The position numbers and the translations under genes were made by a program. A stretch of 14,788 nt of DNA from Nymphaea colorata (Eukaryota > Streptophyta > Magnoliopsida > Nymphaeales > Nymphaeaceae), in assembly GCF_008831285.2 (NCBI RefSeq), contig NW_022204748.1, positions 1 through 14,788 on the forward strand, written 5' to 3'. The notes below the pieces were generated by a model, which saw only the letters and a list, made by a program, of their open reading frames with translations, ran no database searches and was not told where the DNA came from. This document shows, piece after piece, positions 1 to 7,650 of the stretch. How positions within the stretch are numbered: position 1 is the first letter of the stretch; each line of letters starts with the position of its first letter.

Positions 1-784
1 TCAACGGTCCTCTTCCTCCTGGGCAAGACAGAAACCAAATCTACTCAATTAAGAATGGTATTATTGATGCTTCACAAAGCTACTGAGATTATATTGACCA
101 TGGGTTCAACATACTAGACTCACACACCAAAACAGTGAAGTTTCTTGTTTCCTTCTTTTTCCTTCTTTAATTATTAGCATAGAAGAGAGGCCAACTTTGT
201 CTATAGCCTGATCAGCCTCAGCTGAATAGCGTCAGATCAATGGTGTCATCAATCATGATGTCTGCATTTACTGTTTTTCCCATTTTTTTATACTTTTGTT
301 AATGCTAACCTACCTTGTCTTGTCTTTTCTTTTTTTTTGAACTTTTTAGACAAAGATCATGCATGCATGTTTGATTGGCATCTGCTATATCTTACATAAC
401 TAAAATACATCTAAACTATCAAAACTGCATAGTCTTGTGCTGCTCAAAGGCAAACTCTGCTGTAGAGGAACATGGCAAACTTTGTTGCTTTTTGTTCATT
501 CGGAGGTCTAAAGGATACTACTTCTTGTTAATTTATTTCATCTTAGAAAAACTCACAAAATTTTTCATTTCCTTTGTGTTATGAGAAATTTATGTGATCG
601 CCTTCTTGATGGAGAGTTTGAGAATGTTTAAGTAACATTTGGCTTGTAGTTTTTCATGATAACACAAATTTTTTTTTAGCAAATCAAAATAAATATTTCA
701 GATCATCAAAGTTTTATTGCTGATATTGCCAACTGAAACAGGATCTTTATGTTGATGGACCGTTGAACCCTTTCAAATACTATA

Positions 785-830
<46 letters not shown>

Positions 831-1085
831 TGTGCTCACACACACACTGAATTGGGAACAGTCAGAGATTGTCCGTGGTGAACCCACACTCAATTAGATG
901 AGGTGAGATTTTGAACCCTTTCATGTGGGGCTGTCATATGTTTGGATTCATGAAGTATGTCTTACTAGCTTCAGCAAACCTCTGTTACAATCTAAGCTAC
1001 AAAAGATCGATAGGGGATTTTTTCATCTTAATCTATTTTTTGCAACCTAGCTAGCTCTTAGTGTTGCCCTTTTCTTGTTGCAGTT
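1..1085. other. AT-rich non-coding stretch, no gene recognised
   Basis: No open frame here looks like protein. The 69-codon frame at 375-584 on the plus strand has a composition expected of random AT-rich DNA and no recognisable motif. The stretch holds poly-T runs, an (AT)n microsatellite at 787-827, and a 13-bp direct repeat TTGAACCCTTTCA at 763-775 and 911-923 on either side of that microsatellite. It reads as intron or intergenic DNA. Confidence 0.6.
787..827. repeat. (AT)n microsatellite with adjoining (CA)n
   Basis: About 20 uninterrupted AT units are followed after a short spacer by a brief CA run near 837-847. Such compound AT/CA tracts are usually length-polymorphic in plants. Confidence 0.95.
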
Positions 1086-1089
1086 CAAG

Positions 1090-1494
1090 TTAGATAGGTT
1101 GCTTTTTAAGATGTAGAAGGCAAATTTGGTGACTGCATATGCTGAAATGTAAATTGTTTCTCTTCCCCTTACCTGACCCGAATTGATGTGGTTTGTTAAG
1201 TTGTGGGCTAGTCGTCCTCTTTGGCCAGATCAGCAGTCTTGGCTCATCTGTTTGCCTCACACTTGTTGCCCCCTTACCTTGGTATGAGGTGGTTATCTCA
1301 AAAATCAAGGCATTCATGATGGGGCCATTGGTTCCCAAGTCATATATGGTCACCCTTTCACCACTCTCCTCAAGGATCCTAGTTATTCTTTCAAGGAGGT
1401 CGGAGGAATTCTGGCTGAGTTGCTTTAGCCGAGGGCTGTCAAGTGTAGAGTTCAAAGCCTGGTCCCCATCCAACAAAAATGAATAGGGTTGCAT
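1090..1494 (-). pseudogene. Unidentified exon-like open frame with a splice donor
   Basis: This minus-strand frame is open for 134 codons from an ATG at 1494, and it also stays open upstream of that ATG back to about 1560. It therefore overlaps the end of the neighbouring open frame in another phase. The best protein-like part is LKQLSQNSSDLLERITRIL followed by EESGERVTIYDLGTNGPIMN, with heptad-like leucines suggesting a helix. A good donor site, CCAAG then GTAAGG, falls at 1276-1278. If it is used, the exon would end there and the rest of the frame is intron. No family is recognised. The overlap of two good frames suggests one coding region broken by a frameshift near 1508-1560. Confidence 0.35.
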
Positions 1495-1507
1495 GGAGCT
1501 GTCAACC

Positions 1508-1969
1508 CTACACCCTGTTTTCCCAATGTCTATAGGCAGCGCCGAAGGGCCCTCCTGTGTTCACCCCCATTCGAGCCCCCTGCTGACTCAAGATGGCTTG
1601 AGCGGACCTGCCCTCAACGAGCCAAACTGCTCCAGCAGTTCCGACATATCCTTTTACATTCACCGCAGTTGCTGGGGTCTCCTTGGCAGGTGTTGTCCTC
1701 ACAGCCGGGCACAAAACGGAGATAGAGAGTGTGGGCTGCCTGCAGTTTGCCTTTAACAGGCTGGTTGTGCGATGGAAGAGATAACAATCACACCTTTGCC
1801 CTTCTCCTTTGGCAGCTCCGGAAGAGCCTTGCTTATTGTGGGTTGTAGATTCTGCATCAGAGAAATTGAAGATAGTGCCATCGGCATGGAATAATAGGTC
1901 GAAGAAAAGGATACCTTGTTGACATTTGATAACAGAGATGATAGCTGAAAAATGACTTTCTAGAGGTGA
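1508..1969 (-). pseudogene. Unidentified 153-codon open frame in a GC-rich island
   Basis: On the minus strand one frame stays open from just after a TAG at 1970-1972 to the TAG ending at 1508, about 153 codons. There is no ATG, GTG or TTG before 1714, so it would have to be an exon rather than a complete gene. A pyrimidine-rich stretch ending in TTTTTCAG near 1946-1955 could serve as a splice acceptor. Readable segments include FHADGTIFNFSDAESTT and VNVKGYVGTAGAVWLVEGR. The base composition is clearly richer in GC than the flanking DNA. I do not recognise the product. A second minus frame with plausible segments (such as LQPTISKALPELPKEKGKG) overlaps it, so frameshifts are possible. Either a decayed transposon gag-like region or an old host exon would fit. 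Coding status is uncertain. Confidence 0.35.
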
Positions 1970-2149
1970 CTAGATAAACAAGAAGAAACATAAATATACA
2001 GCTGATAGCATACTTATCAAGCTTTGTATCTTTTGGCACAAGACCTAGATCCGCTTGCACTACACTTTCCTTTCCATAGCACAGTCTTTCAGAACAATTT
2101 TTTGTCTAATGATAAAAAGAGAAAAAGGAATAGCAACAATAAACATATA

Positions 2150-2257
2150 TCAAATGCTCTTGAGACCAGGGTTATCCATGTCTATGCCCAAGCAGGAAGT
2201 CTCAGGTGCTGTATACAAATCGGTGCCAAAGTCATCAAAGTTATCCATATCAACATT
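2150..2257 (-). CDS. Terminal exon of an unidentified minus-strand gene
   Basis: The minus strand has a pyrimidine-containing acceptor ending in TTGCAG just above 2257, followed by 35 codons and a TGA at 2150-2152. The peptide is acidic and looks like a natural C-terminus: NVDMDNFDDFGTDLYTAP, then ETSCLGIDMDNPGLKSI. The two DMDN motifs, one in each half, make it a weak internal repeat. The frame was chosen because it runs from the acceptor to a stop without interruption. I do not recognise the family. Upstream exons would lie at higher coordinates, but none can be joined to this one with confidence. It may be a genuine last exon or another captured fragment. Confidence 0.4.
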   Translation of the reverse strand, partial: NVDMDNFDDFGTDLYTAPETSCLGIDMDNPGLKSI

Positions 2258-2406
2258 CTGCAATTATCAAAAGAAGGCAAAAATGAGTCATGGACTAGCA
2301 TTATCAATCTTCCTTATTTCCCAAAAACAGATAACATCATAACAAGATGATAAGGAATAAGTTATCTAAAGCATAATTATTTCCAGTTAGTTAAAACACC
2401 AAGTAC

Positions 2407-2643
2407 TTATTCACATTTGCCTTTGTTCTTGGGACCAGGGTTAGTATGGAATCGGGAGCGAGTAGAGAGACCCCTACAAATTTTCGGACGTAGGAACCAA
2501 GAAATGAACTGGAAGTGACCCAAAAGTAGTTCACGAAGCAAACGAGAGCCAAAATAGCAAGTTAAGAAACAACAAGCCAGAAAAAAATATAACTTACAAA
2601 CAAAGATCAAACATTCAAGTTTCAAACTCCAAACTTTTTGCAT
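2407..2643 (-). other. Open frame of uncertain coding status
   Basis: A 78-codon minus-strand frame ends in a basic stretch, STRSRFHTNPGPKNKGKCE. A second minus frame over the same bases is also open (it contains SSSFLGSYVRKFVGVSLLAP), so the coding phase is not clear. No splice acceptor, motif or family is recognised. GC content is a little higher than in the flanks, which is the only other hint of former coding. It could be a degenerate exon or chance. Confidence 0.15.
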
Positions 2644-3072
2644 AATTAAGTTTTAAGCTTGGGCAAAGATTTATAAAATAGGGTTTGATTACATTAGGAA
2701 TCTAGATTTTATTGAAAAAAGAAGCTTGCATCAGTTGCCTGAATGGGAAGCACAGTTCTGGTCACAAAGGAAGCTGGCTTCTTTTTTTAAAGAGTGCTCT
2801 CAAGACACTTCAAAAGAACCTTACTTTTTGCTTTTCAAAAGCACAGTTCTGTGTCATATATACATTATATACAATTATATATAATATTTATGTAATATAC
2901 ATACATAAAACTATAATAGTTATATATACATATACAAATAACTATATACTATTTACATCATATACTATAATATTATATACATACAACTATATGTACACAT
3001 TATATACACAATATATTACATGTATTACATATATGTAATATGTACATAAATGTATTATATATATATATATAC

Positions 3073-3080
<8 letters not shown>

Positions 3081-3106
<26 letters not shown>
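3081..3106. repeat. (GT)n microsatellite
   Basis: Thirteen GT units lie between an (AT)n tract and a perfect 24-bp palindrome. Alternating purine-pyrimidine DNA of this kind can adopt Z-DNA. Confidence 0.95.
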
Positions 3107-3108
3107 AT

Positions 3109-3132
3109 TATATATGTTACGTAACATATATA
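3109..3132. repeat. Perfect 24-bp palindrome centred on TACGTA
   Basis: The sequence reads the same on both strands from 3109 to 3132, with centre GTTAC/GTAAC and no spacer. A second perfect palindrome of 18 bp lies at 3023-3040 (TATTACATATATGTAATA). Both are in simple-sequence DNA, where short palindromes arise easily. The central GTTACGTAAC is less trivial than pure AT alternation. Confidence 0.9.
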
Positions 3133-3213
3133 TACATATATAATAAATTATGTATTGCATATGTAATATAACAAGTTATAAAGTAAGTCACATGGGTGCA
3201 CGAACTATGGTGG

Positions 3214-3237
3214 CGCACCCGCACAGATGCGGGTGCG
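3214..3237. repeat. GC-rich hairpin in the left arm of the fold-back element
   Basis: CGCACCCGCA (3214-3223) pairs perfectly with TGCGGGTGCG (3228-3237) around a CAGA loop, giving a 10-bp GC-rich stem inside otherwise AT-rich DNA. The stem sequence is the same motif that forms the element's terminal repeats. Confidence 0.85.
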
Positions 3238-3298
3238 GCCTGGCATGTCACTCAACTCGATCAAACCTAATGGGATGCTCCTGACGGCATCTGTTATT

Positions 3299-3386
3299 CT
3301 TTTCAATTGTTTTTTTTCTTTTTTTCCTTATCCTATCTTTTCCTCTTCTTTTTTTCCTTCCTCTCTCTCTCTCTCTCCCCCCCCCC
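3299..3386. repeat. Polypyrimidine tract ending in (CT)n and C11
   Basis: Nearly every base of the plus strand here is T or C, ending in CT repeats (3361-3376) and a C run to 3386. The minus strand is correspondingly polypurine. Such tracts can form triplex (H-DNA). It lies inside the fold-back element. Confidence 0.85.
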
Positions 3387-3492
3387 ATTTACTCTCTTTA
3401 ATAAAACTTTGAATTTTGATGAGATTAAGGTAAGCTTGATAAAAAATTAAAAAATATACACAAATAAAATTACATATATAACAAATAACGTG

Positions 3493-3580
<88 letters not shown>
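3493..3580. repeat. Long (AT)n microsatellite
   Basis: About 88 bases of alternating A and T, with only one or two interruptions, abut the GC-rich right arm of the fold-back element. AT tracts of this size extrude cruciforms readily and vary in length. Confidence 0.95.
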
Positions 3581-3582
<2 letters not shown>

Positions 3583-3938
3583 TCTGGCCGCACCCGCACC
3601 CATGTGACATAGATGCATACTATATAACATAGTTACATACTATGGATATATACAAATGTAATCATATTAATGTATTACATTATATATATATATATATATA
3701 TAAACATATTACATATATATGTATGTATATGCATAATATGTATAACATTTGAAACTATATATGTATGTACATATGTACTGTATTATACTATAATATAATG
3801 GTATATACATATATGTGGAATATAATACATATATCTATTATATATGTGATATGTGTATACTTATATAGTATGTGATATGTTAATATACGTATATAGATAT
3901 ACATTAACAAATATACAATACATGTATGTAGTATATAT

Positions 3939-4039
3939 TTATAGTATACTGTACATATCAACAAATGAATTTGATTGTGGACTGAGATATAAAACTACTG
4001 GGAACTTTGCCTCAGCAACCAGCTTATAGTGTTCAGGTA
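3939..4039 (-). other. Possible short exon remnant, unidentified
   Basis: A minus-strand acceptor (ATTGTGCAG) at 4040-4041 is followed by an open frame of 32 codons to a TAA at 3939. It begins PEHYKLVAEAKFPVVLYLS. The other phases stop early. The plus strand also has a CAG/GTAC donor-like site at the same place, so orientation is not secure. No family is recognised and a chance frame is possible. Confidence 0.2.
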
Positions 4040-4049
4040 CTGCACAATA

Positions 4050-4685
4050 TGTGAGGAAAGGAAAGAAGAGTTAGCAAAGAAGCTAAATTGCAATGAGATG
4101 CACAGGCATAGCTGGTGAAAATAAGTAAACAACCTATCTTTGTCACAATTGTCTCTAAACGTTCAGCAAACTCATGAAAGTGCTGCTACTTTTAGGTTTG
4201 CACGAGCATGGAGTCACATACATCAGTATGTACATAGAATTTTCATGACTTTTCAGGAAAGCATTGTCAAATATAAAATATAAGTAGAAAAAAAGTAATA
4301 AAACAGCTGAGAAGATAACACTAATTTTCAAGATTTTCTTTTTGGTTTGTTATGTACATATGGTTAAAATGGGAATTATACAATATACATGTAAAAACAA
4401 CTTGACCCTCTAACAAACAGTTTTTAGTGGGAGGGGATTTGCTTGACTCAAAATTATAATTAACTGAAGGAAGGCTTCTCAAAGAAACGTATGTACCATC
4501 CACAAACTAGGCCTCACTCAGTAGCCTATTTACTTGGCTTCGCCTACATCCTTCTTGTATCACTTGGAATGAAAACTTAGTCAATACACAGAAATAAGGA
4601 ATAGTTAATATCTAAACATTGCACCATACACATCCACAGCAATGACAAACTAACTACCCTAGAGATTTTATGAAGAAAAGTTCCA
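4050..4685. other. Non-coding stretch, no gene recognised
   Basis: AT-rich DNA without a convincing frame. The 60-codon minus frame at 4321-4503 starts only at a GTG, lacks a motif and has no clear splice borders. The texture is that of intron sequence. Confidence 0.5.
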
Positions 4686-4689
4686 CATG

Positions 4690-4771
4690 TCAACAGCATC
4701 GAAGTTCAATGTGGCTACTTTAATTTGTTTCAAAGTGAAGGAGCCAGTTCGGAGGTCGAGTTTGCCAAGTT
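4690..4771 (-). pseudogene. Exon fragment of an LRR-VIII (RFK1-like) receptor kinase
   Basis: On the minus strand a splice acceptor (CTTTTGCAG) is followed by LGKLDLRTGSFTLKQIKVAT and then LNFDAVD. This closely resembles the juxtamembrane segment of plant LRR-VIII receptor-like kinases (family consensus recalled as LDLQTGSFTLRQIKAATNNF), which precedes the glycine-rich ATP loop. In the family this segment links the membrane helix to the cytoplasmic Ser/Thr kinase domain. Here similarity stops directly after FDAVD: the expected glycine-rich loop is missing and an in-frame TAA follows within a few codons. No malectin, leucine-rich repeat or further kinase exon was found nearby. The piece is therefore a truncated relic, not a working gene. 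Family assignment is from memory and rests on about 27 residues, but the match is dense. Confidence 0.7.
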
Positions 4772-6156
4772 CTGCAAAAGTTGCATGTTTAGGTCAAAAA
4801 AGGTGGGCTACATAGAAAGAAAATGAATGCCAAAGGCTCCAAAATAAGCATATGGGGTCATAGTCCAGCATTGCAAGGAGGACTACTTGAAAATGCACTA
4901 CAAGAACTAATGCAAATGGTGCACTAGTGAATTGGGTAAGTTGACTTCACATGTTCAATGTTCACCAATGCACGAAGAAACATAAAAATGAAGAACATCA
5001 GAAGTTAACTTTGTGCTGACATTACAAACTAATTTTAACAGTGCAAATATAAAGTTTGTGTTCTTAATCAACAGAAAAAAACAAGTCACAAAAGCAAAGC
5101 ATAATCAAATACTATTTGATCGCAAATATTTTAAATACCAAATCAAAGACAACAAGGTCTTAAAGCATGTGATTGCATGATGTAGAATTACCCCGTTCTT
5201 CTTGGCTATGCAAGATTACCCTGTTCTAGTTAGAATTAAACTTGCGAACACAACATTTACAAAGATTTAGAAATCTCTCCCTCTCTCAAACACATGCCAT
5301 GCATTCACAATCCGAGACCTTAGTACCTGAATAGGCGTGACTCGAGATTCTTTACAGGTTGCAGGATTTATGAACAAGGCGGTCACGTTGCGAAACTCAA
5401 AGAGTGTAGGTATTTGTCAACTTAGTAATTTAGTCACATAAGTGAATGAGGGAAATAGAAAGATAAGTAGTCACATAAGTGAACATGACACTAGTAAAGC
5501 CTAGAGAAAAAATGACCACTCCCACTTTTGGTGGATAGCCAAAGGAGCAAAATAATGTCACATAAAATTAGTTGACATCAAAGACGGGGCCACCGATGGC
5601 TTGGGATGTGCAAAGGACCCACATGCAGTTTCTCATTTCAAAATTTGCCATATTAAAAAAAGGAAAAATGTTTTCTTAATGAATAGGAATCATAAGAGAG
5701 TATAACAATTGCCGTGTTTCTTTTGTACAGGTTGCACATAAAGTTTGATATCGACAAATTTTTATGAACACCCATCTTCTCATTAAAAATCCATTTTAGG
5801 CAGCAATTTCATCTTGTAGTGTGGATTTAGTTTTCTTTACAACAGATATAAAAGTCTCAAGTCAACTTTTATTGGGACAAACTCCCAAAAAGAAGGCCTG
5901 TTAAGTGGCATCAACTTTCTGTCGTATTAAAAAAGAGTCTTAAAAAAGACATTAAAAATTATATTGTTCATTAACTTATTAAGTTATTCTTGTGTACTAG
6001 TGCAATCTGTTATTCTATTAACTAAAACACATCTTATGTTTCAGGAAAATCTTACGTGCAACGACATTTTATATTCTACTAAATGACAAGACAGTGGCCC
6101 TGCGGCTCAACTTTCAAACTCTGCCACTGCTTTGCATATGAGGGAAAAAGACAAAC
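4772..6156. other. Intron-like spacer between the two gene fragments
   Basis: AT-rich DNA with no protein-like frame. It contains an exact 16-bp direct repeat, TAGTCACATAAGTGAA, at 5431-5446 and 5468-5483, and a near-repeat of GAATTACCCCGTTCT at about 5186 and 5212. I searched it by eye for the next GH2 exon (the usual VPSNWQMHGFD region) and for receptor-kinase membrane or kinase exons, and found none. Confidence 0.5.
5431..5483. repeat. 16-bp direct repeat, 37-bp period
   Basis: TAGTCACATAAGTGAA occurs at 5431-5446 and again at 5468-5483. The 21 bases between are unrelated. It could be a small tandem duplication or a footprint of an excised element. Confidence 0.85.
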
Positions 6157-6397
6157 CTAGTAGCTCTTCGCAATTTATATCTTCGAATGTACTCTCATAG
6201 AACCTCATAGGTGTTCTTGTGGGGCTAGTTGCCAAATAAAATTTCCAGTAACCACTCAATGAGTACACAAATGGCAAGCCCTCAACCCAATAGCCAACAC
6301 TATCTATAGAACTAGGAAACAACATCATCATTCCATGCGGCTAAGTTGGAAACCAGCACCTCAACTTTGCTTCTCTTGCACCAATACTTGAGAGGTC
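6157..6397 (-). pseudogene. Exon of a plant GH2 beta-galactosidase (LacZ-like), frameshifted
   Basis: Plant GH2 proteins are large (about 1,100 residue) LacZ-like enzymes that hydrolyse beta-galactosides. This minus-strand exon gives PLKYWCKRSKVEVLVSNLA, AWNDDVV and then, one frame over, PSSIDSVGYWVEG, LPFVYSLSGYWKFYLATSPT, MRFYESTFEDINCEEL. These fit the N-terminal sugar-binding-like region that precedes the conserved VPSNW segment. The borders look like real splice sites: acceptor TTTGTAG at 6398-6399 and donor GTTTGT at 6151-6156. The reading frame is broken by one extra T (a run of three As at 6317-6319 on the plus strand), which brings a TAG into frame. Neither the first exon (the expected WRKRD region) nor the next one is seen nearby. 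The catalytic domain is absent, so this is a relic or captured exon. A sequencing error in the short homopolymer could explain the frameshift but not the missing exons. Confidence 0.75.
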
Positions 6398-6600
6398 CTA
6401 CAAACAGCAGTTGAATAACTTAAATTTTTAAAAGTATGTCAAGAATACGTAGCATAAATATATGAAGGATGCCAAATTAAACTATCTGCAATGAAAAAAA
6501 AAAGATGAACCTGTACTTGTGCCATCACAAATTGAGCTTCATACCTAAACAAGTTTAATTATACAAACTCAAACGCAAATCCCTATCTAAAGTTTTCCAA

Positions 6601-6912
6601 TTAATCCACAAATCCTGAAAAGCAACATAAGATCATAATTTCAAAAATTGCACTCATGCATTGATGCATAGGAGGAGGTGATAAAATGCTCCTATTCCCT
6701 TTCTTCACAACCGCCTTCAACTGGCTACCAATTTTAGGAGAAAATACAATGCATGCAGAACCAATGATCAAATCTTTATAGATCATCCTATTGCCCCCTT
6801 GTTCTACTGCACCATCAAAAATTAGAAGACAGGTAGAGTCTCCCCCACAAAAAAGCATATTCAAGTGTCCTATGCACTCAAGAGAGAAAGGGGCTAGCCT
6901 TTTCAAGAGGCC
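6601..6912 (-). other. Exon-like open frame, unidentified
   Basis: A minus-strand frame is open from 6999 to 6601. A good acceptor, TCTCACTTCAG, lies just above 6912, so an exon could begin with LLKRLAPFSLECIGHLN. Protein-like parts are DGAVEQGGNRMIYKDL and IIGSACIVFSPKIGSQL. The other two minus phases are full of stops. It lies about 200 bp upstream, in minus-strand terms, of the GH2 exon, but does not resemble the GH2 first exon, which should contain WRKRD. I considered a malectin domain because of CGGDS, but the surrounding residues do not fit. Its acceptor region lies at the edge of the duplicated segment 6890-7242. Product unknown. Confidence 0.3.
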
Positions 6913-7242
6913 TGAAGTGAGAAACAAAACAAAGTAAAGATACCAATGTAGAAGAAGTAGCAGCAAATATAGATGACTAAAAAACTCTAGTATACACATG
7001 CATCCTTATATACCTGGGTATAGCCATGACATGTGCAACTAACGTGTCTTCATTTAAATAGAATCACAAGCTCAATGAAGAGAACACGACAGTTAAGAAT
7101 CAAACTGCAACTACTTTAACTAAGACTCAAACAAGCATTGCATTCTGAACCACGAGCACTACCCTGAACCACGTCCCCACTATACTAAACTACAGCTAAG
7201 AAGGCAACAAGAAAAAAATTCAATTTAAAACCAAACTTTCAC
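6890..7242 (+). repeat. Copy A of a ~350-bp diverged direct repeat
   Basis: Aligned by eye with 8417-8766 in the same orientation. The best shared blocks are GAGAAACAAA.CAAAGTAAA, ATCACAAGCTCAATGAAGA (7063-7081), ACTTTAACTAAGA (7113-7125), TCAAACAAGCAT and CCACGTCCCCACT. Small gaps and substitutions put identity at roughly 70-75 percent by eye. It overlaps the acceptor end of the exon-like frame at 6601-6912. Confidence 0.75.
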
Positions 7243-7419
7243 GCATCTCGAACTAGATCAAAACATCAAGAAAATTCAATTTAAAATGTGTTCTTCACAA
7301 AAAAACATAAATTTCATAAGGACAACCAAATGGATCCATGTTCGACTTAGAGAAACTCGATTGGCTGTACAGAAAATGATGAAGGACATGCACAAGGGAG
7401 ATTCAAGCCCCTTTGCTCC

Positions 7420-7440
7420 CTCTCTCTCTCTCTCTCTCTC
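7420..7440. repeat. (CT)n microsatellite
   Basis: About ten CT units. (CT)n tracts are common in plant promoters and 5' leaders, but no gene start could be tied to this one. Confidence 0.95.
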
Positions 7441-7650
7441 ACATGTATAGCCCCCCGACTTCAATCAGTCCCATACCCTCCACGCCCCTCTCCTTTAGTA
7501 CCCACCTAGCCAAGCTGAATCCCTACCAAGTCCCTAAGCACCCGTGCACGTTATGCCTCCCTCCTTATTATCACCCTAGAGGTCGCACCACATCCCTATC
7601 CTCGGACTCACCAAGGACTCCAAGAAAGAGTGACTTCTTGAGATCCTAAA
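7441..7650. other. C-rich, G-poor strand-skewed block
   Basis: The plus strand is rich in C and poor in G for about 200 bases directly after the (CT)n tract, unlike everything around it. The plus frame 7413-7649 is open for 78 codons and is rich in Pro, Ser and Thr, as expected from such composition. No motif supports it as protein. A plant 5' leader or promoter-proximal region would also look like this. Confidence 0.5.

Larger units (their letters stand above)
3184..3611. mobile_element. Putative non-autonomous fold-back/TIR element (~430 bp)
   Basis: The left end carries GTCACATGGGTGC (3187-3199) and the right end its exact reverse complement (3596-3608). One mismatch apart, the match extends outward to 3184 and 3611. 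The right arm continues inward as GGCCGCACCCGC. The matching GGGTGCGGCC in the left arm lies at 3231-3240, displaced by a 31-base insertion that itself contains a hairpin. The interior has no transposase: it holds a polypyrimidine tract and a long (AT)n. A TA at each outer edge may be a target-site duplication but is weak evidence in AT-rich DNA. It may be a MITE, or two oppositely oriented copies of one short repeat. Confidence 0.5.
2860..3960. repeat. AT-rich simple-sequence block with many small palindromes
   Basis: Roughly 1.1 kb is dominated by interleaved TATA, ATAC, TACATATG and ATGTAC units, including (AT)n at 3493-3580 and 3681-3702 and (GT)n at 3081-3106. Open frames crossing it only translate microsatellites (runs of Tyr-Ile) and are not genes. 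The fold-back element at 3184-3611 is embedded in it. Such DNA is prone to cruciform extrusion and slippage. Confidence 0.85.

Noticed and set aside
1-766. TCAACGGTCC at 1-10 matching its reverse complement at 757-766 as element ends
   Set aside because: A 10-base match is expected by chance in a window of this size, and the left copy sits at the window edge where it cannot be extended.
2024-2350. Two overlapping plus-strand frames of 95-108 codons
   Set aside because: They are antisense to the better supported terminal exon at 2150-2257 and have random composition.
2712-3038. 108-codon plus-strand open frame
   Set aside because: Its second half is AT-repeat translation and the first half has no motif. 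A partial duplication of AAGCACAGTTCTG (near 2749 and 2839) lies in it but does not support a gene.
3328-3630. 100-codon minus-strand open frame with long Tyr-Ile runs
   Set aside because: It is a translation of the (AT)n tract and the polypyrimidine tract, with no independent sign of coding.
6601-6999. Malectin-like or OB-fold-like resemblance (CGGDST; DLIIGSACIVFSP)
   Set aside because: Only a few residues agree and the surrounding sequence does not follow either family, so no function is assigned.
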